A DNA stretch of 64,000 nt, from NCBI RefSeq assembly GCF_026212465.1, contig NC_080057.1, forward strand, positions 14,948,769 to 15,012,768. The letters are read 5' to 3'. Positions 38,096-51,582 of the stretch are shown in pieces; within the stretch, counting starts at the first letter, position 1, and each line of letters starts with the position of its first letter. This DNA comes from Amaranthus tricolor (Eukaryota > Streptophyta > Magnoliopsida > Caryophyllales > Amaranthaceae). The notes beneath the pieces were generated by a model. It did not search any database, was not told the origin of the DNA, and was given only the letters and a program-made list of their open reading frames with translations. The translations under genes and the position numbers were made by a program.

Positions 38096-38827
38096 AAATT
38101 TTGTTTCAACATTTTTCAATATTTTTTTGATATTTTAATTTAATTTATCTTTTTTATAAAAAAAATAAAACTTGTTAGAACAGGTACACGAGTTAGTTAA
38201 GTTTATTTTAGCCAAATACCCTTAAAGTTGAGATTATTAATGATTAATCAATAAATGAGATTATTGTAGGAAAGATTGGATTATTTCAGGTAATTTTTTC
38301 TATTATATATGATATCATTAAAATATTTTAGTCTTGTGAAAAACATTTTTTTTTGCTTTTTGAGATTCTCAAAGTAGGATGAGAATTGATCTTTAAAAAT
38401 TGACTAATTTAATATGGCATATAATAGGGGTAGACTGAGGAAGGGTGTTTACACGCACTTTTTTTTAGGTTAATTAAATTGTTCCTTAAAACAGTTAAAC
38501 TTACAAAAATAATTAATTAGTAAAATAAGTTTTAATTTTAAATATTAATTTTAATATAATATCTAATTATGACTTTTTTTTGGTGGGGGGAATTGCTTTT
38601 GAAAAATCACACAGTTAGAATGGCCGGTATGCAGTTGTGCATGATTATCAAATGATATTCCAAGAGTTAGTAATTTTGTATTTTGTTGTGTTTGTGTTTG
38701 AGATCTATAATTTCATTTGTAAAATTTTCCTAAATTTTAAGTCGACTAATCAAAAAAGTAAACTAATATAATTAATTTGAGAAAAATTACATTAACATTA
38801 TCCTATTCAAAGTTTTCATTTGTAAGA
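38096..38827. other. AT-rich non-coding stretch
   Basis: Nothing recognised. Confidence 0.5.
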
Positions 38828-38829
38828 TA

Positions 38830-39178
38830 CTCCCTCTGTTTTTTTTTATCTTCCACTTCGGATTTGTCACATATATTAAGGAAGATAGAATCTTTGGGTT
38901 GTAGTGGGTATTATTTTAATTAAATAATAGTGTGAAGTAATTATTGTATTGAAAGTATGAGGTTCTAGTGGGTATTATTTTAATTAAATAGTAGTGTGAA
39001 ATTATTATTGTATTGAAAGTATGAGGGAGAAAAATAATTATAAATAAAAAAAAGGGGTACATTAAAAGAAAAGAGGGGTTTTAAGGGGTAAAAGTGGAAT
39101 AGAAAGTATTTCAAAGTGGAACAACTTTTGAAACTATCCGTTATAGTAATGTGGAAGATCAAAAAAGAACGGAGGGAG
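38830..39178. mobile_element. 349-bp Stowaway MITE
   Basis: Ends CTCCCTCTGTTTTTTTTTAT and the inverse, finishing GAACGGAGGGAG, with TA on both sides (38828-38829, 39179-39180). The arms stay complementary past the ends (ATCTTCCACTT / GTGGAAGAT). A 63-bp block inside (GGTATTATTTTAATTAAATA) is duplicated in tandem. Classic Tc1/Mariner-type Stowaway. Confidence 0.93.
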
Positions 39179-39180
39179 TA

Positions 39181-40173
39181 TAAACTAAATTACTCATTTC
39201 CAAATAGAATCTTAAAAAAATTATATTTTTATATGAATGATCCAATTAATTATGAAGGTGCTATAATCTAAAAAATTAGTAGAAATTTATTATGAAAGTG
39301 CTATAATCTTAAGAAAATTCTATCGTTTATTTTCTATGACTTATGTGTAGTTCAGTTTGATTCAGCTCATTGGCACATCTAATTTCATTTGAAAATATAG
39401 AATTGACTCAAATTTAATGTTTGGTAAAATTAAAAATCTACATTTTCATCATTATTTCAAAAATAATTGAAATTAAAGTTTAAAAATAATATTTTTCTAC
39501 TTTATTTTTGTTACCTGCCGTTGTTGCCAACCATTGAACTGGTTTTTCTTTAATGCTCAACATTACATGTAATATTCTCTCTACTAATATTCTTGATTTC
39601 TTGTTTCTCTCACTAAATAATACCCTAAATTAGTAGTAGGGTGTAGACCTAGAGCAACTAGCTTTCTAAATCTATGATTGAATTTGTGGGTATTATTAAA
39701 ATTTGTAATTCTTTTTATTTTGTCGTCATCCCTTATATAATAAATTTTAACATTATCCTCGTTTACTTTTCAAACCTTCAATCTCTAGTGTCTCTCAAAA
39801 AACTCTCTTTGAACACTCATTAAACTAAAACAAGCTAAAACTAAAAATCATTAATTTCAAATAATATGCTTGTCTTGAAATTTAATATACATGTTCACAC
39901 TTTTAGCAATAAATTTAAATAGGAAAACCATATAACTGCAATGTTTACGGCATTAGAACCTAGACTTCAAGATCTTTCCAATGATATATTATAAGCCTAA
40001 TTCCGATAACCGAGCGAGACATAATTTTTTATAAAAAAATCTTATTAATGCAATGTTTGCGTCATTAGAAACTAGACTTCAAGATCTTTCCAATGATATA
40101 TTTTATGCCTAATTCTGACAACCGAGTGAGAAACGACAACTATTTAAAGTTTGCACGGATTTAAACGACAACT
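39181..40173 (+). repeat. repeat mosaic: 39355-39490 and two half-units of the palindromic element
   Basis: 39355-39490 matches 53975-54110. Then 39938-40165 holds two tandem copies of a unit containing CTAGACTTCAAGATCTTTCC, the same as the left arm of the palindrome at 55700-56390. The unit stops at about 40173, where the copia relic begins. No gene. Confidence 0.8.
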
Positions 40174-40899
40174 GTTTTATACCCTTTCAAGTTTTTTAAA
40201 TGTTTCTCCTAGTACTTCATCTTTTACCCCTCCATAAATGATTGCCAAGTCAATAAAAGTCACAAATTACAATTTTATAATTGTACTCTTACTTCTAATG
40301 CTCCTCTTGATCTTATTTTTTCTGATGTTCGGTCTTCTCTTATTTTATCTTATGATCATCTTAAATATTACATCATTTTTGTTGATCATTTTACTAAATA
40401 TACATGGTTGTACCCCATTAAACACAAATCAGATTCTTTAAATGTTTTTCTCCGATTTCAATCTCTCGTTGAAAAATACTTTAATCGACCAACTAAACAA
40501 TTTTTCAGTGATAATGATGGTGAATATGTTAAGTTAAAACCTCATTTTTCATCTTGTGGTATCACCCATTTAACCTCTCCTCCTCATACACAGAAAAATA
40601 ACGGGTATGCTGAACGTAGACATTATCGTATTGTTGAAACTGGTCTTTCTCTACTCTCTCATTCTAAATTACCATTAAAATTTTGGCCTTTAGCCTTGAC
40701 TATTGCTACATATCTCATTAATCGATTACCCACTGCTAGGGATGGCAACGGTCCGGGTTGGGCGGATTCCATTCCGGTTCCGGTTCCATCTGGAACCTGA
40801 TTCGAACGTTTCTGGTTCTAGTTACGGGCGGTTCCAAACGGTTCATGAGGCGGTTCCGGCGGTTCCAACTCTCGGGTCGAACAGGTAATTAGTAGAATC

Positions 40900-43800
40900 T
40901 TATTGGTTAGATGCTTCCGCTGACTCTCGTCCTGATAATGATGCAAATGTTTCCATCATCATCCATGGATCATCATCGTCTTGATCATCATCATTCTTGA
41001 GTCCTTGTGTTCGGACCTCCGCTTGATCCCAATCTTTCTTGCAAACACATATTTGAATAGTATGTGGAGCAAGAATAGATCTCTTTTCATCTAGAAATCT
41101 TCTACCTGCACTAAAAGCATACTCCGACGCAATAGTAGAAGCAGTAATTGCAAGGATATCCTTTGCAGTTCTCGATAATATGGGAAATTTTATTGATTTT
41201 GTTTCTACCATTCTAAAATATTATAACTACCTTGTTCAATTTCGAAGTGATGTTTAAGATAATTATGTAGTTCTAAATATGAAGCGGAGGGTGAGGAAGA
41301 AGATGGTCCTACAAAACTATCATCTTGGCTTATTATGTTAACTATTATGGAAATATAATAAGTGGGGACGTGCCGAGACGCTAGCACGCTTAGACGTATC
41401 GCGACTTGGGTAATATACACTAGAATAATAATCGTAAAGTTCTGCTAAAAGCTTTTTACAATTTCCATCATAATTATGTACATCACTGGCGAGCAATCTA
41501 ATGATTGGTAGTAAAATCCAATTAATTTAGTAAGGTTTTCCATCTGAAAACATGAGTCTAAAATTGTCGCAATTCCATAAATAAAAGGAAAATTAGTAAA
41601 ATACGTCTTCCACTTGTCCATCATATCCGCAAGAATCGGCTTTAAAAATATATGAGTATCATTATGCGAATGTTTAAGAAGATGATAAAAAATAGTAATA
41701 CATTCACTTATTACTAAGTGGATGTTTCATCACTTATACGGCTATCCGTATACTCAATATACAGTTGTGTTATAACCGGACGAAAAGGAATAGCCTTTTT
41801 TAACAAATCATGAGTTGAGCCCCAACGTGTATGAAACAGCCCAAACCAGCGAACAGTATAATAATACTGTCCAATGAACACAGCGGAAGCCTTACAGATG
41901 TTTGGACTGAATCTGACCTATGATCCGATGATCACAACAACTAATATCAGAGTTTTTTTACAAACTTAACTTAAATTTTATTATTTACAAAATATATCTA
42001 GAACTTTAAAGTCTTAATTTACAATACCAAAATAAGAAAACGTTTACATCACCAAAAGTCAAAAAGGGAGAGTTGATAAAATGGAATCCTTGCCGAACAC
42101 ATAGCATATAATACTTATAGTCATCACCTCTATAACGAAGCTACCCTGAAAAGAATAATGGATCTACTCCCGTAAGAATAGGCCCCATCGAGAGCATTCA
42201 ATAATAATAATTACTGAGTAACCCAACAAACAATGCCACATTAAATAAGAAAATCATTTGAAAGTTTATATTTTAATCCTTTGCTCATTTAGGTAAATCC
42301 CCTTTTTTTTAATTAAATTCTTTCAATCAACTTTTGTTTGGCGACAAAAAAAAATATATTACATCATAGTGTAATTTTTAACGTTAAAGAACACATTCTT
42401 TAATAAACCAAATATGGCTAAGAAATACGTAAGTTCAAAGTTTAACAATTTGAGGTAAATTCCTTACAAAAGACACAATATTTGTCAACCGTCAAAAGAA
42501 TACTTAAGACAGTATTTAAAAACATAATATAAAAATAATATGAAAACAAGGAATATTCAGTGACCGCCAGAAGTAGGCTTGATCTAACATTCTGGTAAAC
42601 GGGTGATCATCATCACCTAAAACGGCTCTTGCAAGAACTAAACGGGATTGGGGGCTTGAGGCCGATCCTAAAAGGGTACCTGGAATCAAGCTTTAGGGTT
42701 TTCACACAAAACCAGATACATAGTATCCGTTCTCTAATGCCCAAAACGAAATACATTTGTAATGTTTAATACTTTATAGAATACTTTAGGTAAAACATGC
42801 TTTTTTAATCTCTAAATATAATGTTAACATACTTTATTTCATTAAGCATAATTTCCGTAACATGATAAAATTTATAAAAATGATTTTACAAAACTATTAA
42901 TATTATTTCTTAAACAAAATAATCAATGATTAGTTAGAATACCAATCGACTCATCATTAACAACACATGTAGGAGCTGGAGTTACTATCAATCAAGTTTA
43001 ACCAATCTTTACCCCGATCTTAAGTTCCAATACCCATTTTGATTTAAACCCAAATAATATCAACTAATCAAATAAGAACCCGTAACTCAACAATACCTAT
43101 CCATAAAACCCAATTGAAGAACGAATAATAACTCTAGACATATAAAAGAAATACTCAATTACTTTCCAAACTGGATCAATTCCAAAGTAGTCTTTCATCA
43201 CTGAAACAACATAAGTACTTCTGCACCTATAACCTTTCTTAATTTTTTGAAGTTATAACTAACATCTAAATCATAACTTATGTACTCCATAACCGATTCC
43301 TGAGTCAATTCCGAATGCGAAACTGATAAAACTTTCTTTAATTAACCCCAAATACAAGAATCTATCACTTAACTAAAGTAATCACATCTATTATATGTTT
43401 AAAGATCAATCCCAAGTTAATACTAATGTTTACTCATCCACCCAAGCAATATCCAAGCTTAGTAACAATATTGAACACTTTTAACCACTTTTATGAAGAT
43501 ACAAGCTCACTCAAAGGCTCATAGATAAAATTCCAATTAATATTTTTGAGTAATTCCAATTGGATGATAAACTAAACTTCCGTATGCCGTAACTATTGTA
43601 AATTTGCCTAAATTTGAGTCCGAACGAAGAAGATATCGCATTTTCGAAATGAGGTAGAAAACTGTTAGCTACTCGCGAGCCGCGACCAAACTGTTCTTCA
43701 TTCCAGAAACTCTTCTGAAAAAGACAGAAACTTTAATGAAGGGACTCGTGAGCCGCTACCAAACTCGCAAATTGCGAATTTCAAATTTTCTCGATCCAGA

Positions 43801-46283
43801 AACTTGTTTTCAGCTGTTTCACCTAAAAAAACAAAGTGTCCATTTGATTGACGAAAACCCAAAGTTTCAACATTACATTCTATACACATAAGAAGTTCAA
43901 ATCACTTTGAAACATTCAATTTTTACTTCAATTTAACAACGTTTGTGGATTACCTCTATGTGCAATCTTTAATCACCACAACAAACTCAGAAATCCAATC
44001 TTCCAAAACAAGCTAACTTGATAAAGACTTATAATGGTTACTTCTATCACCACACCAAAGAGATTCTACTAATTACCCTAACAATTAAACACATAAATGT
44101 CAATTAAAAGTTTATCTAACGCTTACATCAACATGCATATAGAAAAAAAATGAGGGTGAGTAAGTTTAAAACTTACTTTCCAACACAAAAGAGAAGAAGG
44201 ATGATGATGAAGATACTATCTACTTGGGCCCTTCTAATTCAACAACATCTAAAACAATCCAAGGTGAACTTCAATTAGACTTCATACTCCATATAAATTT
44301 TGCAGAGATTGAACTTGAGCTTCAAGTAGCTTCCTATGAGATAGGGGTTTTCTATAGTAAGAAAATATTACTAAGCTCTAGAGGATTTCTGAAACTATGA
44401 GAGAAAGAAGGTGGAATTCAGGTTTTTTAAGTTGCTTGCTCACTTGGAGAAGGGAAAAATTCCGAATTTGGGTTTACTTATACACTTGGAGAAGGTGGAA
44501 ACTTAGAAATTTTGCTTTAGGAGTGAAGGGAATGAAAGAAGAAAGGGGTGGAGTCTTGGGTGAGTATGGATTGAGGTGGCATCACTTACCCATTCAACAA
44601 GCTTAGGTGTATAAAAATACCCGTAACTTTCTTGCATAAATTATTTGAAAACGAAAAACTCATTTTACTTATTAAAATAATGATTTTTAATGAAGACGTT
44701 TTTGTAACTGTTTTAGTGTAGGAGTATCTAATGACTAATATCATTTTTTTAGTTGATAATGGTCACATAATTGTTTATATCTTCCCTTTACCTGTCCTAA
44801 TCTAAGCCACTTCACTATGTCTCTAATGGGATCTAATAAATCACTTAGTTGTCTAATAACTGCTTGGCAAGATAAATTAACAATATGAGCACAAAAACGT
44901 ACGTGTAATAATCTACCACCAAGGATAAAACTAAAACCAAGTTCGTTATACAAAAGTTTGATGTATTTAATGTTGGCGGTTGCATTATCGGTAGAACAAC
45001 AAAATATCTTATCTAACTAGTTCCATTCTTTACATATCTCTATTAATCTAGAATTTATGTTATCACCCGTATGTCTTTCGAGCATTAACTCGAAAGCAAT
45101 TATTGTTTTTTGAATAAACCAATTATGATCTATCCAATGTACTATTACACACATATAAGGTTCTAAATGTGGGGGAGCATATCAAATATCAGTTGTTATG
45201 CTAACCCTACCATTAAAAGATTTAAACATTTCTACTAATTCATAGCACTTTGATTCAAATAATTTTATTGTGCGTCATTTAAGAGTGTTTCTAGGGATTA
45301 CTCTATATTGTGGTTGCAAAGTTTTTCTAGTGTAATACTCACATGCCGTACTTTCACCATGGTCAAATGAAAACTCATCACAAATTACATATTCAGAAAA
45401 TTCATAAATCATTTCATTACGATTATATTTAAAAGGTATACCTCCGCCGGGAATGTCCTACTGTCCGCTTCCACTAGTGGTCCCGCTGCCACTTGCTGCA
45501 TGAGTTTGTTTTGTGGTTCTATGCTTCTTTGCCAAATGTTTGTTGAAAGATCCCGTACCACCACCTAACACTATTCACAAAACACAATAAATGAATTTTT
45601 AATACATTCTTGATTTACAAAATATAAATATCATGTATAAAAACTTAAAAAGTACTTACCACTGCTTAAATTGTATGAAAGTAAGGGCTTTACCCCTTGA
45701 CTTTCACAAATTTGACAAGTGCATAAGAAAAAATCTGCATTGTCGGTTGGTTGTTTTGTAAAATACGACCATACATGTAAAACAAATCTACCACTAGAAG
45801 GTGGCATTGTCGGAAAAGGTTGTGTTACTGGTTCATCTTCATCTAAATTTAAATATACAGACATACTCAAATACCATAATATATAAATAAAAAATAATTT
45901 AAAATTTAATCAATTTGAAGAATAAAATTATAAAACTAACTGATACTTTGGAAATTGACTCGTTTATCACGAGCTTGTCTTTGTTGTTGTTGTTCTTCAT
46001 GTGATCTCGTTGATGACTGTGGAGATCTAAGTCTCCCAATAGGTGTCGTTGGTTCCTCTTCTTCTTCTTCTTCAATTTGTATTTCTCTTTCCACTTCTTC
46101 TGCATAATCGTGTAATTCTTGGTCGTACCCTTCTGGATAATTTGGTTCAAAATTATAATTACTAACCGAAGGTGTTATTGATACCAACGGATTTGAAGTG
46201 GCCTTTCTTTTGGAGCTAGAACCTCCTAATGATTTTGCCACTTTAGTAATTTTTTTATAGGCTTTTTTTAAAAAAGAAAACAT
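40900..46283 (-). pseudogene. hAT transposase, BED finger to dimerisation domain, broken
   Basis: Minus strand, in order. N-terminus at 46283-45936 (MFSFLKKAYKKITK, then a Glu run). BED-type zinc finger at about 45790-45510 (VWSYFTKQ...CTCQIC...GGTGSFNKHLAKKH). Middle part at 45480-44720 with HVRFCAHIVNL. After the inserted LTR, TRWGSTHDLLKKA at 41838-41790. C-terminal hAT dimerisation region at 41230-40900 (FPILSRTAKDILAI, ASTIASEYAFSAGRR). Several in-frame stops plus a gap between exon-like pieces. The frame is continuous across the LTR target site if the LTR and one GTGTA are removed. Confidence 0.9.
41832..44715. mobile_element. 2.88-kb solo LTR inside the hAT transposase gene
   Basis: Ends TGAAACAG and CTGTTTTA are inverted with one mismatch (last bases TA instead of CA). 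GTGTA flanks both sides (41827-41831, 44716-44720), the 5-bp duplication of LTR elements. There is no polyprotein inside, and only one LTR-sized block, so it is read as a solo LTR left by recombination. The length would fit large Ty3/gypsy LTRs, which is inference. Small ORFs inside (43698-43889, 44397-44606) match nothing known. Confidence 0.85.
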
Positions 46284-48684
46284 GATAATGTTGAACTAAT
46301 AATGGAATTAAGAAATAAATAAATAATGAAAAGACTAATTATGTAATTAAGAAATAATTAAAACACTAATTATGTAATTAAGAGAATAATTGTATAATTA
46401 AGTAGAGAGAGTAGGAGAAGAGATGAATTGTGAATGAAAATGATTGAAAGTGTGGAGTATTTATAGAAAAATCCCCAACGGCTAGTTTTTTGACTGTTTC
46501 CAAAGAACCGTTGGGCCGGGTGAACCGCCCGGTTCCGGTTCCGGTTCCAAGGAACTGTTGGGCCGAGTGAACCGATCCAATCCGGTTCCCGATTTCGAGG
46601 CTGTTCCTTGAAACCGGTAGTCCAGGTGAACCGGCCTGCGGTTCTTTGGTCCGGTTCTAGCGGTTTTCTTCCGGCGGTTTCACGGTTCTGCGGTTCGGGC
46701 AGGTTAGGAACATGTCGCGAACGGTTCCGGTTCCGGGACGATTTCAAGCGGTTCGGGACCAGTTTGGTTTCGGGTAACCCGCTCCGTGGCCATCACTACC
46801 CACTGCCACACTTCAAATAAGTCTCCTTTTTATTGTCTTTTTCAAAGTCATCCAAATTATACTAAACTTCGATTTTTTTGTTGTCTATATTATACATGGG
46901 TCCTTCCATATACTATTCATAAATTGCAACCTAAATCAATCCCTTGCATTTTTGTTGGTTATTCTTTTACTCAAAGTGCTTACCATTATTTGGATCCTTT
47001 TACTAATAAAATATATACTTCTCATCATGTTAAGTTTTTTGTAGAGGACTACCCCTATTATTCCTATTATTTGATAATGATACTCACGTGTCAACTCATT
47101 CGGATGAAAATGTAACTAATTCAACTGCTCCCTTTTATCCTCCCTCAGATTTTGGGTATTGCCTATTTAAATACAACAAATCCGCCTCCATCAAATCAGC
47201 CAAACTCCTCTCCATTTCCAAGTATATCACCTCCTGATGCCAATTTAATTCCAATTCTATTAATAATGGAATCTCCCTCAAACAAGCATATTACCTTAAA
47301 AAATTCTAAAATCTCTTTATCTAAATTAGCAAACTTGCCATCAAGTACTATTCCACTACAGTTAAATACTACAATTCCGCTCCAATCAATTCCCTTAAAT
47401 TTTCCTACTGATATGACTCACTCAGATTTACCATCTCAGTCTACCCCTCCAATTAATACTGTTTCTCATCACCTATTGTGCTTCCTGAGATAATTTAAAC
47501 TCCTCTTTCTCCTCCATTGCCTACTCGTCCAAGAAAACCAAACAATAACTATTTTAATTCTGATTTTTTACTTCACACAGCTATCCAAACACCCATATTA
47601 AAACCCACAAATATACTTTTCGCTCTTAAACATCCTCAATGGCGTCAAGCTATGTCTGAGGAATTTGATGCTCTCACTAAAAATGATACTTGGTCTCTCG
47701 TTCCTTCTACTGATGCTCATAATATGGTTGGTTGCAAATGGGTTTTCCGTGTGAAGATAAAGCTGATGGTTCTTTGGATCATCTCAAAGCTCGACTTGTT
47801 GCTAAAGGGTTTAATCAATGTTCTGGTATTGATTATATTGAAACTTTTAGTCTAGTGGTCAAACCTGCTACAATTCGATTCATCCTATCACTTGCTGTTT
47901 CCAATGGTTGGTCTCTTTGTCAACTTGATATTAAATAATGCTTTTTTACAAGGTACACTTTCTGAAGAAGTGTACATGTCTCAACCCCCTGATTTTATTC
48001 ATCCTTCATTTCCTAATCATGTTTGCAAATTAAATAGAGCAATTTATGGTTCAAAACAAGCTAGTCGTGCATGGTATGATGAAATTCGTCGCTATCTGCT
48101 CTCTAGAGGTTTTAACCCACCATTTCTGATCCTTTATTATTTCCTATTTCCTCAAATACTTTCCCTATTTATGTTATTGTTTATGTTGATGATATTATTA
48201 TTACCGGTCCTTATCCTATTTAGATTTATCAGTTCATCACTTCCCTTTCTGCTCGTTTCTCATTAAAAGACATGGGAAATCTTTCTTATTTTCTTGGTGT
48301 AGAAGTTATACCTCATACTCATGGTTTATTCCTATCACAAAGTAAATACATTCATGATATCCGCCAACGTGCTAATATGCTTGAATGTAAACTTTCTATA
48401 ACACCTATGACTTATCACCCTCCTGTTTTATTAAACCACGACACCCCTCTTTCTAATCCAACTACTTACCGAGCAATAGTTTGGGCATTGTAGTATTTCT
48501 CATTAACTCGTCCTGACATTTCTTTCTCTGTTAATAAATTAACATAATTTATGCATGCTCCTACGGACCTAGATTGGCATGCCTTAAAACGGGTCCTTCG
48601 ATATCTTCATGGCACTTTGAGACAAGGTCTCCTTTTGCGTCACAAGTCTCCAATACAACTTCATGTATTTACTGATGCAACTTC

Positions 48685-50935
48685 ATGGACTTAGTGCGAA
48701 TGCCAACAATAATCGGGGAAAACACGAGGTCCACATACTTCATAAGCCAAGGAGATATAACATTCCAATACCATATGACAGTGGGAAGAAGGTATCCAAT
48801 AGTTTATAAAGTGTGCATACCAACTTTAATTTGTCGATGTGGGATAAACCATCTCAACAAGCATATATTGATATAAATAATAAGAAACTTGTTTTGAGGG
48901 GAAGGTATCCTTAGATTCCTCATTATTCTTGTGTTGTGTTCTTCATTGTTGTTTATGCTTTGTTTTTGTGCTTTCTTTTAGCCATTTGTTCTTCATCATA
49001 AATCACAAACCCTTGCATTTCATTAAGTGATCTTAGTGATTTTTTTTACCTTCCAAATGATCCCCAGTAATTCTTCGTATTAAATGCTCAACATCGATGC
49101 CTGAGAGTCACTTTCTAAGTGATCCCACATGATTATTCACATATACACATAAGTCACTTTTTAAGAGATCAACAATACTTTCTAAAAGAAACTTCACATA
49201 TTAAGAGTGTGTTTGATATGCTTAGTGATAATGTGATGGAACAGAATTTCTTAAGAAAGGAAAATGGTAATGAAAAGTGTTATTGATACTTTTTGCATGT
49301 TTGGTTTTAATAGGTAATGAAATGTAATGACTAATAAACTATTTCCCTCAATCCCCTACTTTATCTTTGCACTTATCAGAAATATATAAAAGATAATTGA
49401 AAAAAAATCAAAATTTTAAATCATCAGCGATCGATGGATAAAATAATAATAAAAAAACGAAGATTAAGATTCATCATTTTCTGATCATCAACAAGAAACA
49501 AATTCAACAAACACTCTTCCCTTACTTTCTCTTATATTCACCATTAATTAGAAAATAATCAAATCGATTGAAAAATATAATGATATTCACCATTGACAGC
49601 CGCCATCACCACCACATTGATGTCACTGGTTGCTTATCGAAAAGTTAATATGATGAAGATTAATATGATGATAAGATTAATATGATGATAGAGGAGGAAA
49701 AGTTAATGGCCGGATTAGAGATGAAGATTTGGGATTGTAATATGTTTTCGTTTGATATTAAGGGGTAACAATAAAGTAAAATATAGATTATCCTTCAAAA
49801 CCAAAATAGATAATTTCTGTATCCAACCAAAACTCTGTAACGATTTACTTTAACTGTGTGTATTTTTTCTTGCCCTCTTCTTGGATGGCACGGATATAAT
49901 TTTTCGCTACCCTCCGAATCCTGACTCATGTAGATACATTTATTTTTATTATATATAGCTACATAAACATCATAAAAAAAAGTTGATGACGTAAAATATA
50001 TAACATTATTGTCAATATAAAAATCAATACTTGAACCATTCATTTTCTTAGCATAGTAGAATCAAGATATTATATTGAAATGAATGCAGTACTGTTTGTG
50101 TGTACGTCATAGTGCTGCTGGGAGTCGATGATACAAATACTAATGATACATTTACGAGAAAGATAATATATATAAATACTAATGACGCACGTACATTTTT
50201 GCAAACCATTCATTCTCCTTGCTTACCTTTTCCCTTCTTCTCCTTCCCTTTTATTCTTTTAATTTCTTTTCTCTCTGAATTTGCTATTCAAACGTAGTTT
50301 TTTTTTTCTTGATCAGGATAATAAATACTCTTATTTTGTTACCACTCATTTATATCAAGTAAAAAAATCCTTTTCTTTATGTAGTTATTGTCTTCCTCTG
50401 TTTTGGCTACATACTCTTGTTGGTGTTTCTATGATCAAGTAAGTGTCTCATATATTGATATACCAAACAACATATATCTACAATCCTAACCCTTACCCTT
50501 ACTCCTCTTTGCCATTTACCATTTTATTACATTTTATATACCCATATCAAACACCCCTTTAGAGTACAAAAAATGCACAATAAGATATTTTATCTAGGGT
50601 TTATATTTGACTTTTTTTCATTCTATTAAAAATTTGAGTTTGTTTTCTTTTTAGTATCGTTTTTAGTACTCACTAATCTGTATCATTGTAAAGGTTATAC
50701 TTTAGAATATTCTAAACAAATAAAGAGAAATTCCGACTTATTTTTTTAAAATGGATATTTAAAAGATGAAAACATTCATTATTACATTTGTTTCAATGTA
50801 TAAAATTTAAAATTTTATATAAAATATTTAGAAATATTCAGATGCAAGTTATAGTTGAAAAATATACAAGAAGTCAATTTAACTAAAAAAAAATAAATAG
50901 ATGGATTACTTTAGTATTTACCACTTCAATTAAAG
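48685..50935 (+). repeat. dispersed repeat A, copy 2
   Basis: Matches 34282-36220; begins where the copia RNase H stops. It carries the Harbinger-like element at 49204-50558 (TTA at 49201-49203 and 50559-50561), which here has an extra 360-bp block (49383-49742) absent from copy 1. Confidence 0.9.
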
Positions 50936-51582
50936 ATCAATTGGGTACATTTAAGAAAACTTGGTATATAATGTTTTTTTTTGTTTTTTTTAAGAAACTT
51001 GGTATATAATGTTGTAGTAAATTCATATTTTGATAAAACCCAAGTTATGCTTCAATGAGAAAAAAACCAACATATCACTAAAAAAAATAAAATAAAATAA
51101 AATAATTAAGCTAAGCTTTACGCAGCAAGGAGTTATTTTCTTTTTAGTTCCATCGTTGTCCTTAATCAATCTTATTTAGTAACAAGATCATATCATCACA
51201 TTTAAAATATTTGTACTAAATTTCGAGAATAGAATCTTTTTCATTATAATTGTATCACTCAAATAAAAATACAAATTTCATAATATTTTATTTGGAAATA
51301 TGTAATTCAATTTAAAACTTAAATTTTATTTGTAATTCTAAATTGAAAGATATACAAAACTTATATAAAAAAGTAGTAACGGAAATATTAAAGAATAAAA
51401 AGGAAAGCTAATAACTATGAACAAACTATGCCAAGTACAATCAATAATTAATTGCTATAATTATGGAATCAAGAAAGTTAATAACTCGGAACAAATCAAG
51501 AACAACAAAAGCAACCCAAAAAACCCATAATACATATCAAGAATTCTTGCATAAAATATATGAAAAGCCGTCATTTTCATAT
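50936..51582. other. junction DNA between repeat A copies
   Basis: AT-rich. 51440-51500 matches 36225-36290. 51495-51582 is a short piece of the SMR-like repeat (AAGAACAACAAAAGCAACCC). No gene. Confidence 0.65.

Larger units (their letters stand above)
40737..46798 (-). mobile_element. hAT DNA transposon, 6062 bp, inserted in copia
   Basis: Ends TAGGGATGGCAACGG and, inverted, TAGTGATGGCCACGG. The 8-bp CCCACTGC lies directly outside both ends (40729-40736, 46799-46806), the hAT hallmark; removing the element rejoins the copia integrase. Both subterminal regions (40755-40880, 46500-46780) are packed with GGTTCCGG-type motifs, likely transposase sites. It encodes a minus-strand transposase, itself split by a solo LTR. 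Without that LTR the element is about 3.2 kb, normal for hAT. Confidence 0.97.
40174..48684 (+). mobile_element. copia relic, split by a hAT transposon
   Basis: The integrase part is at 40174-40736 (DHFTKYTWLYPIKHKS, FSDNDGEYVKLKPHF, then NGYAERR). The rest resumes at 46799 after the hAT insertion: integrase end, RT in pieces (47517-48090; [32 protein letters not shown]), a YVDDIIITG motif near 48180, and RNase H ending at FTDATSW (48684), where repeat A begins. Many stops and frameshifts. It lacks gag, protease and both LTRs. Closely related to 57704-58842. Confidence 0.93.

Noticed and set aside
48685..48876. Continuation of copia RNase H into MDLVRMPTIIGENTRS
   Set aside because: The same DNA occurs at 34282 without copia, so it belongs to repeat A, not to the polyprotein.
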